34,269 nt of DNA from JAXMHB01 sp046346965 (GCA_046346965.1 JAXMHB010000028.1:1-34269), one strand, 5' to 3'; counted from the stretch's first letter, positions 15,422-23,919 are shown. Numbers and translations are program-made. Notes: generated by a model from the sequence alone, not told the origin.

Positions 15422-16848
15422 TGATCCGCTCCGTGGATCTCGCTGATCCGCAGTCGCCCGAGCAAGGCCACGCCAGCGAAGTAGCGCACCGGATCGCCAT
15501 CACCTACCGCGAGCGCCAGATGGCCGGCATCGAAGCCCTGCAGCGCGGCGTCGAAACCCTGCCAGCGGCCGTCGATATGGGCCTCCATCCAGGCATGCGG
15601 CACAAAAGCATGCGTGCGCTTGCCGAAACGCGGCACATAGGCCAGACCGGTCACCACGCGCGCCGGGATGCCGAGGGCGCGGGCGATGCCAGTCAGCAGC
15701 AGCGCATGTTCGGTGCAGTCACCCTGCCGCGTGGTGGCCACTTCCAAGGCCGAGGCATAGCCCACCGACAGGTTTTTACCGAAGATGTAGCTGCGGACGA
15801 AGTCCTCGGCCGCCTGCATGCGCGCCTGATCGCCTTGGGCCGAGCCGACCGCGCGCTGCGCCAGATCTTTCAGCAGCACACTGTCGGATTGCACCCAGGC
15901 CGAGGGCTCGCGATACAGCGCCGGCACCTCGGCGTCCGCGCGCGCGCGGGTGGGGTCCACATGCACCCGGTAGCGCCCCTCACCCAGCGCTTCCACGCGC
16001 TGGTGACCGGTGGTAGCCGGCACTGCCTCGGTGTCGGCGATCTCCAGCGTCAGCGTCAGCGGTGCCTTCAACTGCTCGGCAGACAGCGCCTCCGGGGCGT
16101 CGAGCACCAGTCGATCGAGGAAATCGAGCGCCTGGTTCGGCGCCCGCGCGCAGTCCTCGTTACAGGCCAGCATCTCGACCTGCATGCCGATCAGGTCCAT
16201 GCGCACGCGCTGGGCATCGAACTGCTCGTCGACGTAGGCACGCACTTCCATCGGACCGTCCGGATAGCGGATCAGCTGCTCGACCTCGACCAGTTCGGCG
16301 TCCTCCTGCATCAACTCGACGCGACGCCGCGGCTTGAAGGTGGTCTCCAGCGGAACGACCGCCAGCTGGCTGGGCACGAAGGCATCCAGCGCCACCAGCG
16401 TCTCGCCGCGCTGCATCCCCTGCACCAGCGCGCGCCGCTGCCCCTCGAAAAACAGGGCATGGTCGGGGATCTGCAGCGTCTGCGTGCGCTCGCTGCCGGC
16501 GCTGCGTACCTGGACGCTGAATTCGCGGCCCTCGCTCGGCGTGCCGACGTAGCTCAGCTCCTGGCCGGCGGTGCGGATCTCGGCGCGAAAACCGAGCGGC
16601 TCCCCCGATTCGCTCTCGGTGGTTTCCTCGCGCGAATGCATGGAAATGCTGACATTCTCGCGCTGGATGGTCAGATCCATGACCTCCGCCGAGCGAATGC
16701 TGCCGTCGGCAAGCACCTCGCGCTCGGTCAGCGACCAACCCACCTTGCGCCCATCGAAGAGCACGGCGCGCCAGGTTTGCTCCACGGCCGCAGGCCACGC
16801 CTGCGCGCCCGCACACAAACCACACAGCAACAGGATCAGCCGGCGCAT
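15418..16848 (-). CDS. periplasmic transglutaminase-like protein
   Basis: A 476-residue protein with a signal peptide (about 1-20) and a C-terminal transglutaminase-like domain of the papain fold. The triad is visible: Cys378 (RQGDCTEHALLL), His418 (FVPHAWMEAH) and Asp433 (WQGFDAAL). The long N-terminal part (20-310) is beta-rich and lacks a recognised domain. Bacterial members with this layout usually act as proteases, amidases or peptide-binding proteins rather than protein cross-linkers. The ATG at 16848 begins a unit with the propeller-like and M15 genes, suggesting a shared envelope or peptidoglycan task. A possible promoter is just upstream. Confidence 0.85.
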   Translation of the reverse strand: MRRLILLLCGLCAGAQAWPAAVEQTWRAVLFDGRKVGWSLTEREVLADGSIRSAEVMDLTIQRENVSISMHSREETTESESGEPLGFRAEIRTAGQELSYVGTPSEGREFSVQVRSAGSERTQTLQIPDHALFFEGQRRALVQGMQRGETLVALDAFVPSQLAVVPLETTFKPRRRVELMQEDAELVEVEQLIRYPDGPMEVRAYVDEQFDAQRVRMDLIGMQVEMLACNEDCARAPNQALDFLDRLVLDAPEALSAEQLKAPLTLTLEIADTEAVPATTGHQRVEALGEGRYRVHVDPTRARADAEVPALYREPSAWVQSDSVLLKDLAQRAVGSAQGDQARMQAAEDFVRSYIFGKNLSVGYASALEVATTRQGDCTEHALLLTGIARALGIPARVVTGLAYVPRFGKRTHAFVPHAWMEAHIDGRWQGFDAALQGFDAGHLALAVGDGDPVRYFAGVALLGRLRISEIHGADQ

Positions 16849-16875
16849 GCCTCATCCACGACAGGGACAATCTTC

Positions 16876-16903
16876 TATTGTGCCAAAGGCGTCGCTGGCG
16901 CAA
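16876..16903 (-). promoter_or_regulatory. candidate promoter for the transglutaminase unit
   Basis: On the minus strand TTGCGC (16898-16903) is separated by 16 bp from ACAATA (16876-16881). This is a moderate sigma70 match 28 bp upstream of the transglutaminase ATG, and it separates this unit from the regulator gene upstream. Confidence 0.4.
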
Positions 16904-16955
16904 CGCGGACGTTACCTTCAGTCGCGATCATGTCGAATCCCTGAATGCCCCAAGG

Positions 16956-17690
16956 TCAGCCCAAGGGGTCGCGGAAACGCCCCACCATCGATTGGCTGAC
17001 CGGAAAGCTGCCGGCCACGCCCTGCAAGCGCAACTGCCAACGCCCCAGTTCGTCTTTGCGGATCACGTCGATGGCGCGGATGCGCACGATCAGACTACGG
17101 TGCACGTAGGCAAAGGCGTCGGTGTCGAGACGCGCATGGATTTCCCTGAGCGGCACCCGCACCAGGGCTTCGCCGCCAGCGGTCAATACGCGCGTGTACT
17201 TGTCCTGGGCATGGAAGGCCAACACCTCGTCGATCGGCGTCAGCCGCAGGCTGTCACCGATGCTGGTGCTGATCCAGCGCAGGGGTTCGCGCGGCGGGCG
17301 CCAGTCGCTCGGCAGTACCAGGGGATGCTCAGTGCGCAGGCGCTCACGCATGCGATCCAGGGTTTGCGCCAGCCGTTCGCGGCGCACCGGCTTCAGCAGA
17401 TAGTCGATGGCGCCGAGTTCGAAAGCCGCGATTGCGTGCTCGTCAAACGCGGTGATGAAGGCGAGCGCGCAGGTCCGCGGCAACGCCCGCGCCACCGTCA
17501 GGCCGTCGGCGCCCGGCATGCGCAGATCGAGCAATGCCAGATCAGGCGTGTGCTCATCAAGGGACTCCAGCGCCGACCAGCCGTCGGCGCAGACCTGCAC
17601 GCGCAGCGCGGGCCAGAGTTCGCGCAGCAGCGCCACCAGCGCCTCGCGCTGCGGCGTTTCGTCCTCGGCGACCAGCGCCAGCGGGCTCAT
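16956..17690 (-). CDS. LytTR-family response regulator
   Basis: A 244-residue protein: receiver domain (1-120) with acidic pocket AEDE (8-11), phospho-acceptor Asp55 (LLDLRMPGADG) and a conserved Lys in the YLLKPVRRE switch, followed by a LytTR DNA-binding domain (about 140-244) with FHAQDKYTRVLT, LVRVPLREIHARLD and VHRSLIVRI. It belongs to the AlgR/LytR/YehT class. The ATG at 17690 overlaps the histidine kinase stop (ATGA). Kinase and regulator form a cognate pair, probably cotranscribed with the upstream serine hydrolase gene. Confidence 0.93.
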   Translation of the reverse strand: MSPLALVAEDETPQREALVALLRELWPALRVQVCADGWSALESLDEHTPDLALLDLRMPGADGLTVARALPRTCALAFITAFDEHAIAAFELGAIDYLLKPVRRERLAQTLDRMRERLRTEHPLVLPSDWRPPREPLRWISTSIGDSLRLTPIDEVLAFHAQDKYTRVLTAGGEALVRVPLREIHARLDTDAFAYVHRSLIVRIRAIDVIRKDELGRWQLRLQGVAGSFPVSQSMVGRFRDPLG

Positions 17691-18931
17691 GCGTCTGCCG
17701 TCGCGATCGGGATGCGCAGTTGCGCGCTGACGCCGCCAGTGGGCACGCTGGCAACCGTGAGCGTTGCGCGCTCGCCGTAGCGGGCCTGCAATTGGGCCCG
17801 CACATTGGCCAGACCCAGGCCGCTGCCGGGTAGCTCGGCCAGTCCCACCCCGGTATCGCGCACCGACACCTCCAGCCAGTCCGCATGGCGTTCCGCGGCA
17901 ATCTGCACAGAGCCGCCGGCGACCGCCGGCTCCAGACCATGCTTGATCGCATTCTCCACCAGCGTCAGCAGGATCAGCGGCGGAAATGGCAGCGCACGCA
18001 GCGTCGGCGACACCTGAATATCGACCCGCAGGCGCGCGCCCATCCTCAGTTGCATCACCGTGAGGTAGTGCACACACAGATCGACTTGATCGCCCAGCGT
18101 GGTCACCGGCGCTCCGCTCTCGACCCTGCGCAAGTCCGGAATGCTGGCGCGCAGGAAGTCGGCCAGTGCGTCCAGCGTCTGCTCTGCGCGCAGCGGATCG
18201 CTGCGCAGCGTCGAGCGCACGGCAGCCAGGCTGTTGAACAGAAAATGCGGCTCGACCTGCGCCTGCAGGATCTGCAATCGCAGCTCGCTGTCGCGCTGCG
18301 CCTGCCGCGCGCTGCTCATTGCCTGCTGCACTTGGCTGGCCCGCCAGCGCTGACGTTCACTGAAGTAAGCGCGCAGCGCCAGACCGCCACCCACCAGCAG
18401 ATAAATGAGTCCGAGTCCGAGCAGCTGAAGGCCGCTCGGCCCAGGCCCGCGCTGCAACTGCACATGCAGCCCATTGCGGGCGGGCGCAGCTGCGGGTGGA
18501 AGCACCGTGGCCGTCTGCGCCGACGGCATATCCGCGCTCAGCCGGGCGGAGGTCCATTGGTCCACGGCATAGGCGGCGAGCATGCCCATCAACACCGCTG
18601 CCACGACGCCGCGACGCTCCCACGCTTCCGACCACCCGCGCCGCCGCACCCAGGCGGCGAGCAGGGGCCCGGCAAAGCCCATCAACAGGAAACTGCCGCT
18701 GACCAGTACCGTCACCCGCAAGCCGACCCATCCGCTGCCGGCGGCGTAGCCGTTGCCGAGGCCGCTGGCGAGCCCAAGCAGGCCAAAGATCAGGCCGTAG
18801 AGACGCGCCCGACCCAGCAACCAGGGCTTGCCGAACACCGGATAGCGCCGATAGCTGAACCAGCGACTGAGGCCACCGACGACCACCTCGGCGGGCAGCG
18901 GCTGGTCCAGTGCATAGGCCGGCGCCGGCAT
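17687..18931 (-). CDS. LytS/AlgZ-type membrane histidine kinase
   Basis: A 414-residue sensor with four predicted membrane helices (about 43-62, 71-94, 107-125, 167-188), a short linker helix and a HisKA_7TM/His_kinase-type catalytic half. The phosphorylated residue is His229 in QVEPHFLFNSLA; the N box LVENAIKHGLEP and the glycine-rich DTGVGL and GSGLGLANV motifs are present. There is a proline/alanine-rich loop between helices 3 and 4 (about 130-165), probably periplasmic, which may be the sensing element. It starts 3 bp after the serine hydrolase stop and overlaps the LytTR regulator gene. Confidence 0.92.
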   Translation of the reverse strand: MPAPAYALDQPLPAEVVVGGLSRWFSYRRYPVFGKPWLLGRARLYGLIFGLLGLASGLGNGYAAGSGWVGLRVTVLVSGSFLLMGFAGPLLAAWVRRRGWSEAWERRGVVAAVLMGMLAAYAVDQWTSARLSADMPSAQTATVLPPAAAPARNGLHVQLQRGPGPSGLQLLGLGLIYLLVGGGLALRAYFSERQRWRASQVQQAMSSARQAQRDSELRLQILQAQVEPHFLFNSLAAVRSTLRSDPLRAEQTLDALADFLRASIPDLRRVESGAPVTTLGDQVDLCVHYLTVMQLRMGARLRVDIQVSPTLRALPFPPLILLTLVENAIKHGLEPAVAGGSVQIAAERHADWLEVSVRDTGVGLAELPGSGLGLANVRAQLQARYGERATLTVASVPTGGVSAQLRIPIATADA

Positions 18932-18934
18932 GGT

Positions 18935-20557
18935 TCAGGACCGCCGCGGCGCGCGTTGCTCGTGGCCGCCCTGGATCAATACCAAAGCCACGACGACCCC
19001 GGCCGCATCGCGCTCGAAGCGCAACTCGGCGCCCACCCGCGGAATCGCATACAGATCGTCGGAAACGGGATCCAGCGGCAGCGCCTGCTGCCCGGTCGCT
19101 TGCACGTACAGGCGTCCAGCCTGTTCGCTCACGGTCATCACAAAGGTCGGCGCCAGCGGATACTCGCCCAGATACTGCGCCAAATTGCCGCCTGCAGGCG
19201 CCTGGACTACAGCTTGAGCGTCCACCCGCGTTGCCCACTGCTCGGCACCGCCCTGCGACCAGACAAAGCGCATGCCGCCAGCGCCGCGCTGCGGCCGCAA
19301 CAGCGCATCGAGGTGCAGCGGATAGAAGTCGCCCGCACTGTCATACCCCATCTGCACAGGTGCCTGCCCTTCCGCCTGCAGTTCCAGCTGGCCGTCGCGC
19401 ACCCGCAACTCCAGCGCCAGACCGCCCTCCAGACGATAGCGTCCGACCAGACTGGCCAGCAGCGCCGGATCGGGCTGCGCCGCCGTGCGCGGCTGGCCCA
19501 GCGGCAGGCGCGCATCCACCAGATGCAGCCCGAGGCTGCCGAGACCACCGAGCGCGGTCATGGCGGTATCAGACAGGATGACGACCGCGCGTCCGCGCTC
19601 GCGATCCACCGCCACGAAAGACGAAAACCCGCCGGTTCCGCCCTCGTGCACCAGCAACTGCCGACGGTCCAGCGGCGCCAGCAGCCAGCCCATGGCCATC
19701 GGCTTGCCGATGGCGGACAGCGGCTGCTGGCTGCGCTTCAGCGCGCGACCCAGCGCGTCATCGCCGGGCTGCAGCTGTGCCTGGGCATAGCGCACCATGT
19801 CATTCAGGCTGGCGCGCACCCCGCCCACGCCAGCCAGCGCATCGGGCAGATCCCAGGCCGAGGTGCTTGCCCCGGTTTGCAGATGGCCCTGCGCCACCGA
19901 TACGCCATCGGGGGCCTGGTCGATGTAGCTGTGGCGCATGCCCAATGGCTGCAGCAGCGATCCCTGCAACAACTGCTCGTAACTGGACTCGGCGACGCGC
20001 GTCAGCACCCAGGAAAGCAGCATGGCGCCGAAGTTCGAGTAGTCCCATTGGGTACCGGGCGTGGCCGTCAGCCGGGTCGCCGCCAAGCCCGCCAGCAGAT
20101 CGTCCGGGCGCAATGTCGCGTAGGGATTGTCGGCACGTGCAGGGACGAAATTGGGCGGCAAGCCGGGCAAGCCGGCGGTGTGCGTCACCAGGTGCTGCAG
20201 CGTGATGGCGACGCCGCCCGCACTCGGCACCTTGGTTCCCTCGGGCAGGTAATCGGACAAAGGCGCGTCCAGGCGGAGCTTGCCCTGCTCGATCAGCAGC
20301 GCCAACAAGGCGCCGTTCATGGTCTTGCTGACCGAGCCGATCTCGAATGCGGTATCAGCATCCCAAGCGCGGCGCTTGCCGGCGCATTCGACGGCACGAC
20401 TGACGCCACCATCGATCACCGCCACGGCAAAGCATGCCTGGGTCCGATCGCCAGCCAGGCGTTGTCGGACAATATCGGCGAGCGCCTGATCAGACATTGC
20501 GCCTGCGTGCGGCGCCCAGCCGAGCGCCATTGTCAGCGCACAAACAAGGTACTTCAT
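18935..20557 (-). CDS. secreted serine hydrolase (class C beta-lactamase/PBP-like)
   Basis: A 540-residue protein with a signal peptide (about 1-20). The beta-lactamase-fold domain (about 25-350) has the nucleophile motif Ser75-Val-Ser-Lys78, Tyr173-Ser-Asn175 and the third motif HEGGTGG (304-310), a variant of the usual KTG/HTG box. A C-terminal beta-rich extension of about 190 residues follows, as in many esterase/peptidase members of this group. Likely roles are D-amino-acid peptide or ester hydrolysis; true beta-lactam resistance is not implied. The ATG at 20557 has a strong site, GGGAGG. It leads a unit with a LytTR two-component system, which may sense its product. Confidence 0.88.
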   Translation of the reverse strand: MKYLVCALTMALGWAPHAGAMSDQALADIVRQRLAGDRTQACFAVAVIDGGVSRAVECAGKRRAWDADTAFEIGSVSKTMNGALLALLIEQGKLRLDAPLSDYLPEGTKVPSAGGVAITLQHLVTHTAGLPGLPPNFVPARADNPYATLRPDDLLAGLAATRLTATPGTQWDYSNFGAMLLSWVLTRVAESSYEQLLQGSLLQPLGMRHSYIDQAPDGVSVAQGHLQTGASTSAWDLPDALAGVGGVRASLNDMVRYAQAQLQPGDDALGRALKRSQQPLSAIGKPMAMGWLLAPLDRRQLLVHEGGTGGFSSFVAVDRERGRAVVILSDTAMTALGGLGSLGLHLVDARLPLGQPRTAAQPDPALLASLVGRYRLEGGLALELRVRDGQLELQAEGQAPVQMGYDSAGDFYPLHLDALLRPQRGAGGMRFVWSQGGAEQWATRVDAQAVVQAPAGGNLAQYLGEYPLAPTFVMTVSEQAGRLYVQATGQQALPLDPVSDDLYAIPRVGAELRFERDAAGVVVALVLIQGGHEQRAPRRS

Positions 20558-20688
20558 GGTGCCTCCCATCGCTGCAAAGTCCCCAGCATGAGAGCGCCAA
20601 ACGGCTGCCGCTGGCCTTTGCGATGAAGGCCGCCTTGCACGCCGCGAAGGCCCGTCATCAGGCGATGAAGGCCGGCAGGGAACCAGCC

Positions 20689-21486
20689 TCAGCGCTGCAG
20701 CAGCACTTCCAGCACGAACTTGCTGCCGAAGAAGGCCAGCAGCAGTACGCCCATGCCGATCAGGGTCCAGCGCACCGCGGTACGTCCGCGCCAGCCAAAG
20801 CGCCAGCGACCGAATATCAGCATGCCGAACACCAGCCAGGCGAACACCGTCAGCACGGTCTTGTGCACCAGGTGCTGCGCCAGCAGATTCTCAATGAACA
20901 ATGCGCCGCTGAGGATCGTCAGCGTGAGCAGGGCAAAGCCGGCGACGATGTACTGAAACAGCAGTTCTTCCATCGCCGACAACGGCGGCAAGGCACGCAA
21001 CATCAGCGAAAAGCGCTTGCGCCGCAGGCTGCGCTCCTGCCAGGCCACCGCCAGCGCCTGCAGCGCGGCAATGCTCAGGAGCGCATAGGCCGACAGCGCG
21101 ATCACCACGTGCAAACGAATCTGCCAGCCGCCAATGCCCTCTCCCGGTGGGTTCGGCAAGATCGCGTCCAGGGCGGCCGACAGCGCGGCAATCGGCCAGA
21201 TCGTCGCGAGCAGCACGCGCGCGCGACTGCGCGCCTGGGTGAGCGTCATCACCGCCGCCATCGCCCACGCCACCAATGACAGCGCACCAACAAAATGCGT
21301 GGACAGCGCCGAGCCGCTGAAGGCCGGCACGAACAACAGACCCGCATGGGCCAACAAAGCCACGCCACCGGCCGCGAGCGCGCCGATCTCCCCCACGTCG
21401 CGCGCGCCTAACGCCTGCATCAGCAGCAGCGTGGCGCCGCCCAAGTACCCAAGCACCGCCAGCGTCAGCAGAATCAGTTCGAGCAT
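20689..21486 (-). CDS. ypjD: CcsA/YpjD-family inner membrane protein
   Basis: A 265-residue integral membrane protein with about eight hydrophobic helices and the cytochrome c assembly (CcsA/CorB/YpjD) signature: HVVIALSAYALLSIAALQALAVAWQE, an amphipathic region around LPPLSAMEELLFQ, and HLVHKTVLTVFAWLVFGMLIFGRW near the C-terminus. Family members are variously linked to heme handling or to magnesium/cobalt efflux (CorB/CorE); the function is unproven. In many gammaproteobacteria it lies beside ffh and rpsP; here the rpsP operon is 7 kb away and ffh is not seen. It is divergent from the TMADH-like gene. Confidence 0.87.
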   Translation of the reverse strand: MLELILLTLAVLGYLGGATLLLMQALGARDVGEIGALAAGGVALLAHAGLLFVPAFSGSALSTHFVGALSLVAWAMAAVMTLTQARSRARVLLATIWPIAALSAALDAILPNPPGEGIGGWQIRLHVVIALSAYALLSIAALQALAVAWQERSLRRKRFSLMLRALPPLSAMEELLFQYIVAGFALLTLTILSGALFIENLLAQHLVHKTVLTVFAWLVFGMLIFGRWRFGWRGRTAVRWTLIGMGVLLLAFFGSKFVLEVLLQR

Positions 21487-21546
21487 GGCCTGCAGATCGG
21501 CTCCGTTCCGGCCTCGATCATCGCATACGCCGGGCGCGATCCACCG

Positions 21547-21588
21547 TTACTCGGCGCGCAGCGCTTGATTGGGCGCGATGCGACGGGC
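21547..21588 (-). pseudogene. possible C-terminal remnant of an FtsX/MacB-type permease
   Basis: On the minus strand 13 codons read ARRIAPNQALRAE and end in TAA. This resembles the conserved tail of MacB/FtsX-type ABC transporter permeases (A-R-x-A-x-x-x-P-x-x-A-L-R-x-E). Upstream the frame runs into the heptamer repeat and loses any similarity. It may be the stump of a deleted gene. The match is short and could be chance. Confidence 0.3.
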
Positions 21589-21621
21589 CCCTGGGGAAGC
21601 ACTGGCCAAACATGGGTGCGG

Positions 21622-21649
21622 GGGACTCGGGACTCGGGACTCGGGACTC
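21622..21649 (+). repeat. GGGACTC heptamer tandem repeat (four copies, G-quadruplex-capable)
   Basis: Four perfect head-to-tail copies of GGGACTC, followed by GGG at 21650-21652. The plus strand thus has five G-triplets separated by identical 4-base loops, a textbook quadruplex pattern. It lies in the gap between the divergent ypjD-like and TMADH-like genes, just upstream of a candidate promoter for the latter. Similar G-rich heptamer repeats are scattered between genes in Xanthomonadales, as far as I recall. Confidence 0.9.
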
Positions 21650-21680
21650 GGGCGCCGGGACCAGCCATGCGGCTCCGTCC

Positions 21681-21686
21681 TAGACT
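21681..21686 (+). promoter_or_regulatory. candidate -10 element for the TMADH-like gene
   Basis: TAGACT lies 39 bp upstream of the TTG start, predicting a start near 21693. The -35 region (about 21658-21663) is weak and sits directly beside the G-rich heptamer repeat, so repeat length or structure could affect expression. Confidence 0.4.
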
Positions 21687-21724
21687 ACCGACACCTCATC
21701 GTTGGCCGCATCCAGGGGGATTCC

Positions 21725-23806
21725 TTGATTCCAGACCGCTGTGATCCGCGCTTTGCCATTTTGTTCGAGCCGGTGGACATCGGCCCGGTGCGCAGCCGCA
21801 ATCGCTTCTATCAGGTGCCCCATTGCAACGGCATGGGCCACGCCCGTCCGGCGACGCTGGCGGCGATGCGCGGCGTCAAGGCCGAAGGTGGCTGGGGCGT
21901 GGTCTGCACCGAGGAAGTCGAAATCAGCCCGTACTCGGAGATCGCGCCGCACCTGGAAGGCCGCAATTGGGATGAGCACGACATTCCGGCGCTGGCGCGC
22001 ATGGTGGACGCCTGTCACGAACACGGCGCGCTGGCTGGCATCGAGCTGATGTTCAACGGCTATGCCACGCCCAATCGCTACAGCCGCGAGATCCCGATGG
22101 CGCCATCGCCGCTGCCAGTGCGCATGCTGGACCAGATCCAGGCTCGGCAGATGAGCAAGCGCGACATCGCCAATGTGCGCCGCTGGCATCGCCAGGCGGC
22201 GCTGCGGGCGCGCGCCGCCGGTTTCGATCTGATTTATGTCTACGCCGGGCACGACCTCGGCCTGCCGCTGCACTTCCTGTCGCGGCTGACCAACCGTCGC
22301 AGCGACGAGTACGGTGGCTCGCTGGAAAACCGCGCGCGCCTGCTGCGCGAGTTGATCGAGGACACCAAAGACGCCGTCGGCGATCGCTGCGGCGTGGTCG
22401 TGCGACTGGCGGTGGACCAACTGCTCGGGCCGGAGGGCATCACCGCAGCCGAGGAAGGGCGCGAGGTCATCGCGCTCTTGGCCGACCTGCCCGATCTGTG
22501 GGACCTCAATCTCGCCGACTGGTCGAACGACAGCGTGACCGCGCGCTTCGCCGAGCAGGGCTATCAGGAGCCCTATTTGCGGCAGCTCAAGCAACTGACC
22601 CGCAAGCCGGTGGTTGGCGTTGGTCGCTACACCTCCCCGGATGCCATGGTCGCCGCCATCCGCAGCGGGCTGATGGACCTGATCGGCGCCGCCCGGCCGT
22701 CGATCGCCGATCCCTTTCTGCCGCGCAAGATCCAGGAAGGCCGCGTCGACGAGATCCGCGAGTGCATCGGCTGCAACATCTGCGTGACCGGCGATCAGTA
22801 CAGCGTGCCGATCCGCTGCACGCAGAATCCAACCATGGGCGAGGAATGGCGCCGCGGCTGGCATCCGGAGCGGATCGCGCCGGCCGCCAGCCGCGATCGC
22901 GTGCTGGTGGTGGGCGGCGGTCCGGCCGGCCTCGAATTGAGCCGCGCGCTCGGGCAGCGCGGCTACGAGGTGATCCTGGCCGAGGCCGGCAAGCGCCTCG
23001 GTGGCCGTCTGCTGGACGAGGCGGCGCTGCCCGGGCTGGCCTCGTGGATGCGCGTGGCCGACCATCGCATCCACCTGCTGCAGCGGATGGCGAATGTCAG
23101 TGTGTACCTCGACAACCGCCTCGATGCCGACACCGCACTCAGCCTCGAGTGTCAGCGCATCTACGTGGCCACCGGCTCCCGCTGGCGGCGCGACGGGCTG
23201 GGGCGTGCGCATCGGCGCCCGCTGATCGAGCACCCGAACCCGCGCGTGCTGAGCCCCAGCGAGATCTACGCCGGCGCCGAGGTGCATTCGCCGGTGCTGA
23301 TCTATGACGACGACCACTACGTCACCGGCGGCGCGTTGGCCGAGCGCTATGCGCGGCTGGGGCTGGAAGTGCATCTGATCACGCCGGCCTGCAAGGTCTC
23401 GGAATGGACCGAGCAGACGATGGAGCAATCGCGCGTGGAAGCACGCCTGCAGGCGCTCGGCGTCCAACTGTGGCCGGCGACCCAGATCCGCTCGGTCGAA
23501 CTCGACCTGCAAGGCGTGCGCCTGACGCTCGCCAGTCGCCACCGCTGGCTGCCGCAGGCGCTCAGCGGCGCCACCCTGGTGCTGCTCACCATGCGCGACC
23601 CCTGCGACGCGCTCTACCAGGCGCTGCTGCAGCGCGAGTCCGATTGGGCGGACGCCGGCATTCGCAGCGTGCAGTGTCTGGGGGATGCCTGGGCGCCGGG
23701 CACAGTGGCGGCGGCGGTGTACGCCGGCCACCGCGCCGCGCGCGAACTCGATCAGCCGATCGCCGACCCCGACGCCGTGCCCTTCCGCCGCGAGATGGTC
23801 CGCTGA
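21725..23806 (+). CDS. trimethylamine-dehydrogenase-family FMN/[4Fe-4S]/ADP flavoprotein
   Basis: A 693-residue protein aligning end to end with trimethylamine dehydrogenase (TMADH): an Old Yellow Enzyme-type barrel (1-360), a [4Fe-4S] motif (CIGCNICVTGDQYSVPIRC) and an FAD/NAD-type dinucleotide domain (VLVVGGGPAGLE onwards). Cys34 (RFYQVPHCNGMG) matches the cysteine that binds FMN covalently in TMADH. The Tyr/His/Asp triad (YVYAGH, DWSND) and one pocket tryptophan are kept. Two residues of the aromatic trimethylammonium cage are not: Tyr60 becomes Glu (CTEEVEI) and Trp355 becomes Asp (CVTGD). The substrate is therefore probably a different amine or another compound. The start is TTG at 21725, supported by AGGGGGA 5 nt upstream and by family alignment. 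No electron-transfer flavoprotein gene is adjacent. Confidence 0.88.
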   Translation: MIPDRCDPRFAILFEPVDIGPVRSRNRFYQVPHCNGMGHARPATLAAMRGVKAEGGWGVVCTEEVEISPYSEIAPHLEGRNWDEHDIPALARMVDACHEHGALAGIELMFNGYATPNRYSREIPMAPSPLPVRMLDQIQARQMSKRDIANVRRWHRQAALRARAAGFDLIYVYAGHDLGLPLHFLSRLTNRRSDEYGGSLENRARLLRELIEDTKDAVGDRCGVVVRLAVDQLLGPEGITAAEEGREVIALLADLPDLWDLNLADWSNDSVTARFAEQGYQEPYLRQLKQLTRKPVVGVGRYTSPDAMVAAIRSGLMDLIGAARPSIADPFLPRKIQEGRVDEIRECIGCNICVTGDQYSVPIRCTQNPTMGEEWRRGWHPERIAPAASRDRVLVVGGGPAGLELSRALGQRGYEVILAEAGKRLGGRLLDEAALPGLASWMRVADHRIHLLQRMANVSVYLDNRLDADTALSLECQRIYVATGSRWRRDGLGRAHRRPLIEHPNPRVLSPSEIYAGAEVHSPVLIYDDDHYVTGGALAERYARLGLEVHLITPACKVSEWTEQTMEQSRVEARLQALGVQLWPATQIRSVELDLQGVRLTLASRHRWLPQALSGATLVLLTMRDPCDALYQALLQRESDWADAGIRSVQCLGDAWAPGTVAAAVYAGHRAARELDQPIADPDAVPFRREMVR

Positions 23807-23910
23807 TGCGCCCCCGCGCGCCGCACAAGTGCTTGATCCTGCGTGCATTCAACCACCGACCATGCAGGCCGGTGCCGAGCGCGCGCGGGAGCCTGCAGTG
23901 GTGCGCAAGC

Positions 23911-23919
23911 TGCTAGAGT
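23911..23919 (+). promoter_or_regulatory. candidate extended -10 promoter for parC
   Basis: TGCTAGAGT is an extended -10 (TG-N-TAGAGT) 33 bp upstream of the parC ATG. The predicted start is near 23926. No good -35 is seen, which extended -10 promoters can tolerate. Confidence 0.4.

Noticed and set aside
17885..20626. A 913-codon open frame on the plus strand
   Set aside because: It lies opposite the kinase and serine hydrolase genes, is rich in Gln, His and Arg as antisense frames of GC-rich genes are, and has no recognisable domain.
20620..20674. 13-bp direct repeat GCGATGAAGGCCG (20620-20632 and 20662-20674) in the gap between ypjD and the serine hydrolase
   Set aside because: Only two copies without symmetry or flanking signals; probably chance or an old small duplication.
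23806..23916. A 36-codon ORF overlapping the end of the TMADH-like gene
   Set aside because: No ribosome site, cysteine/proline/arginine-rich composition, and it runs into the candidate parC promoter.
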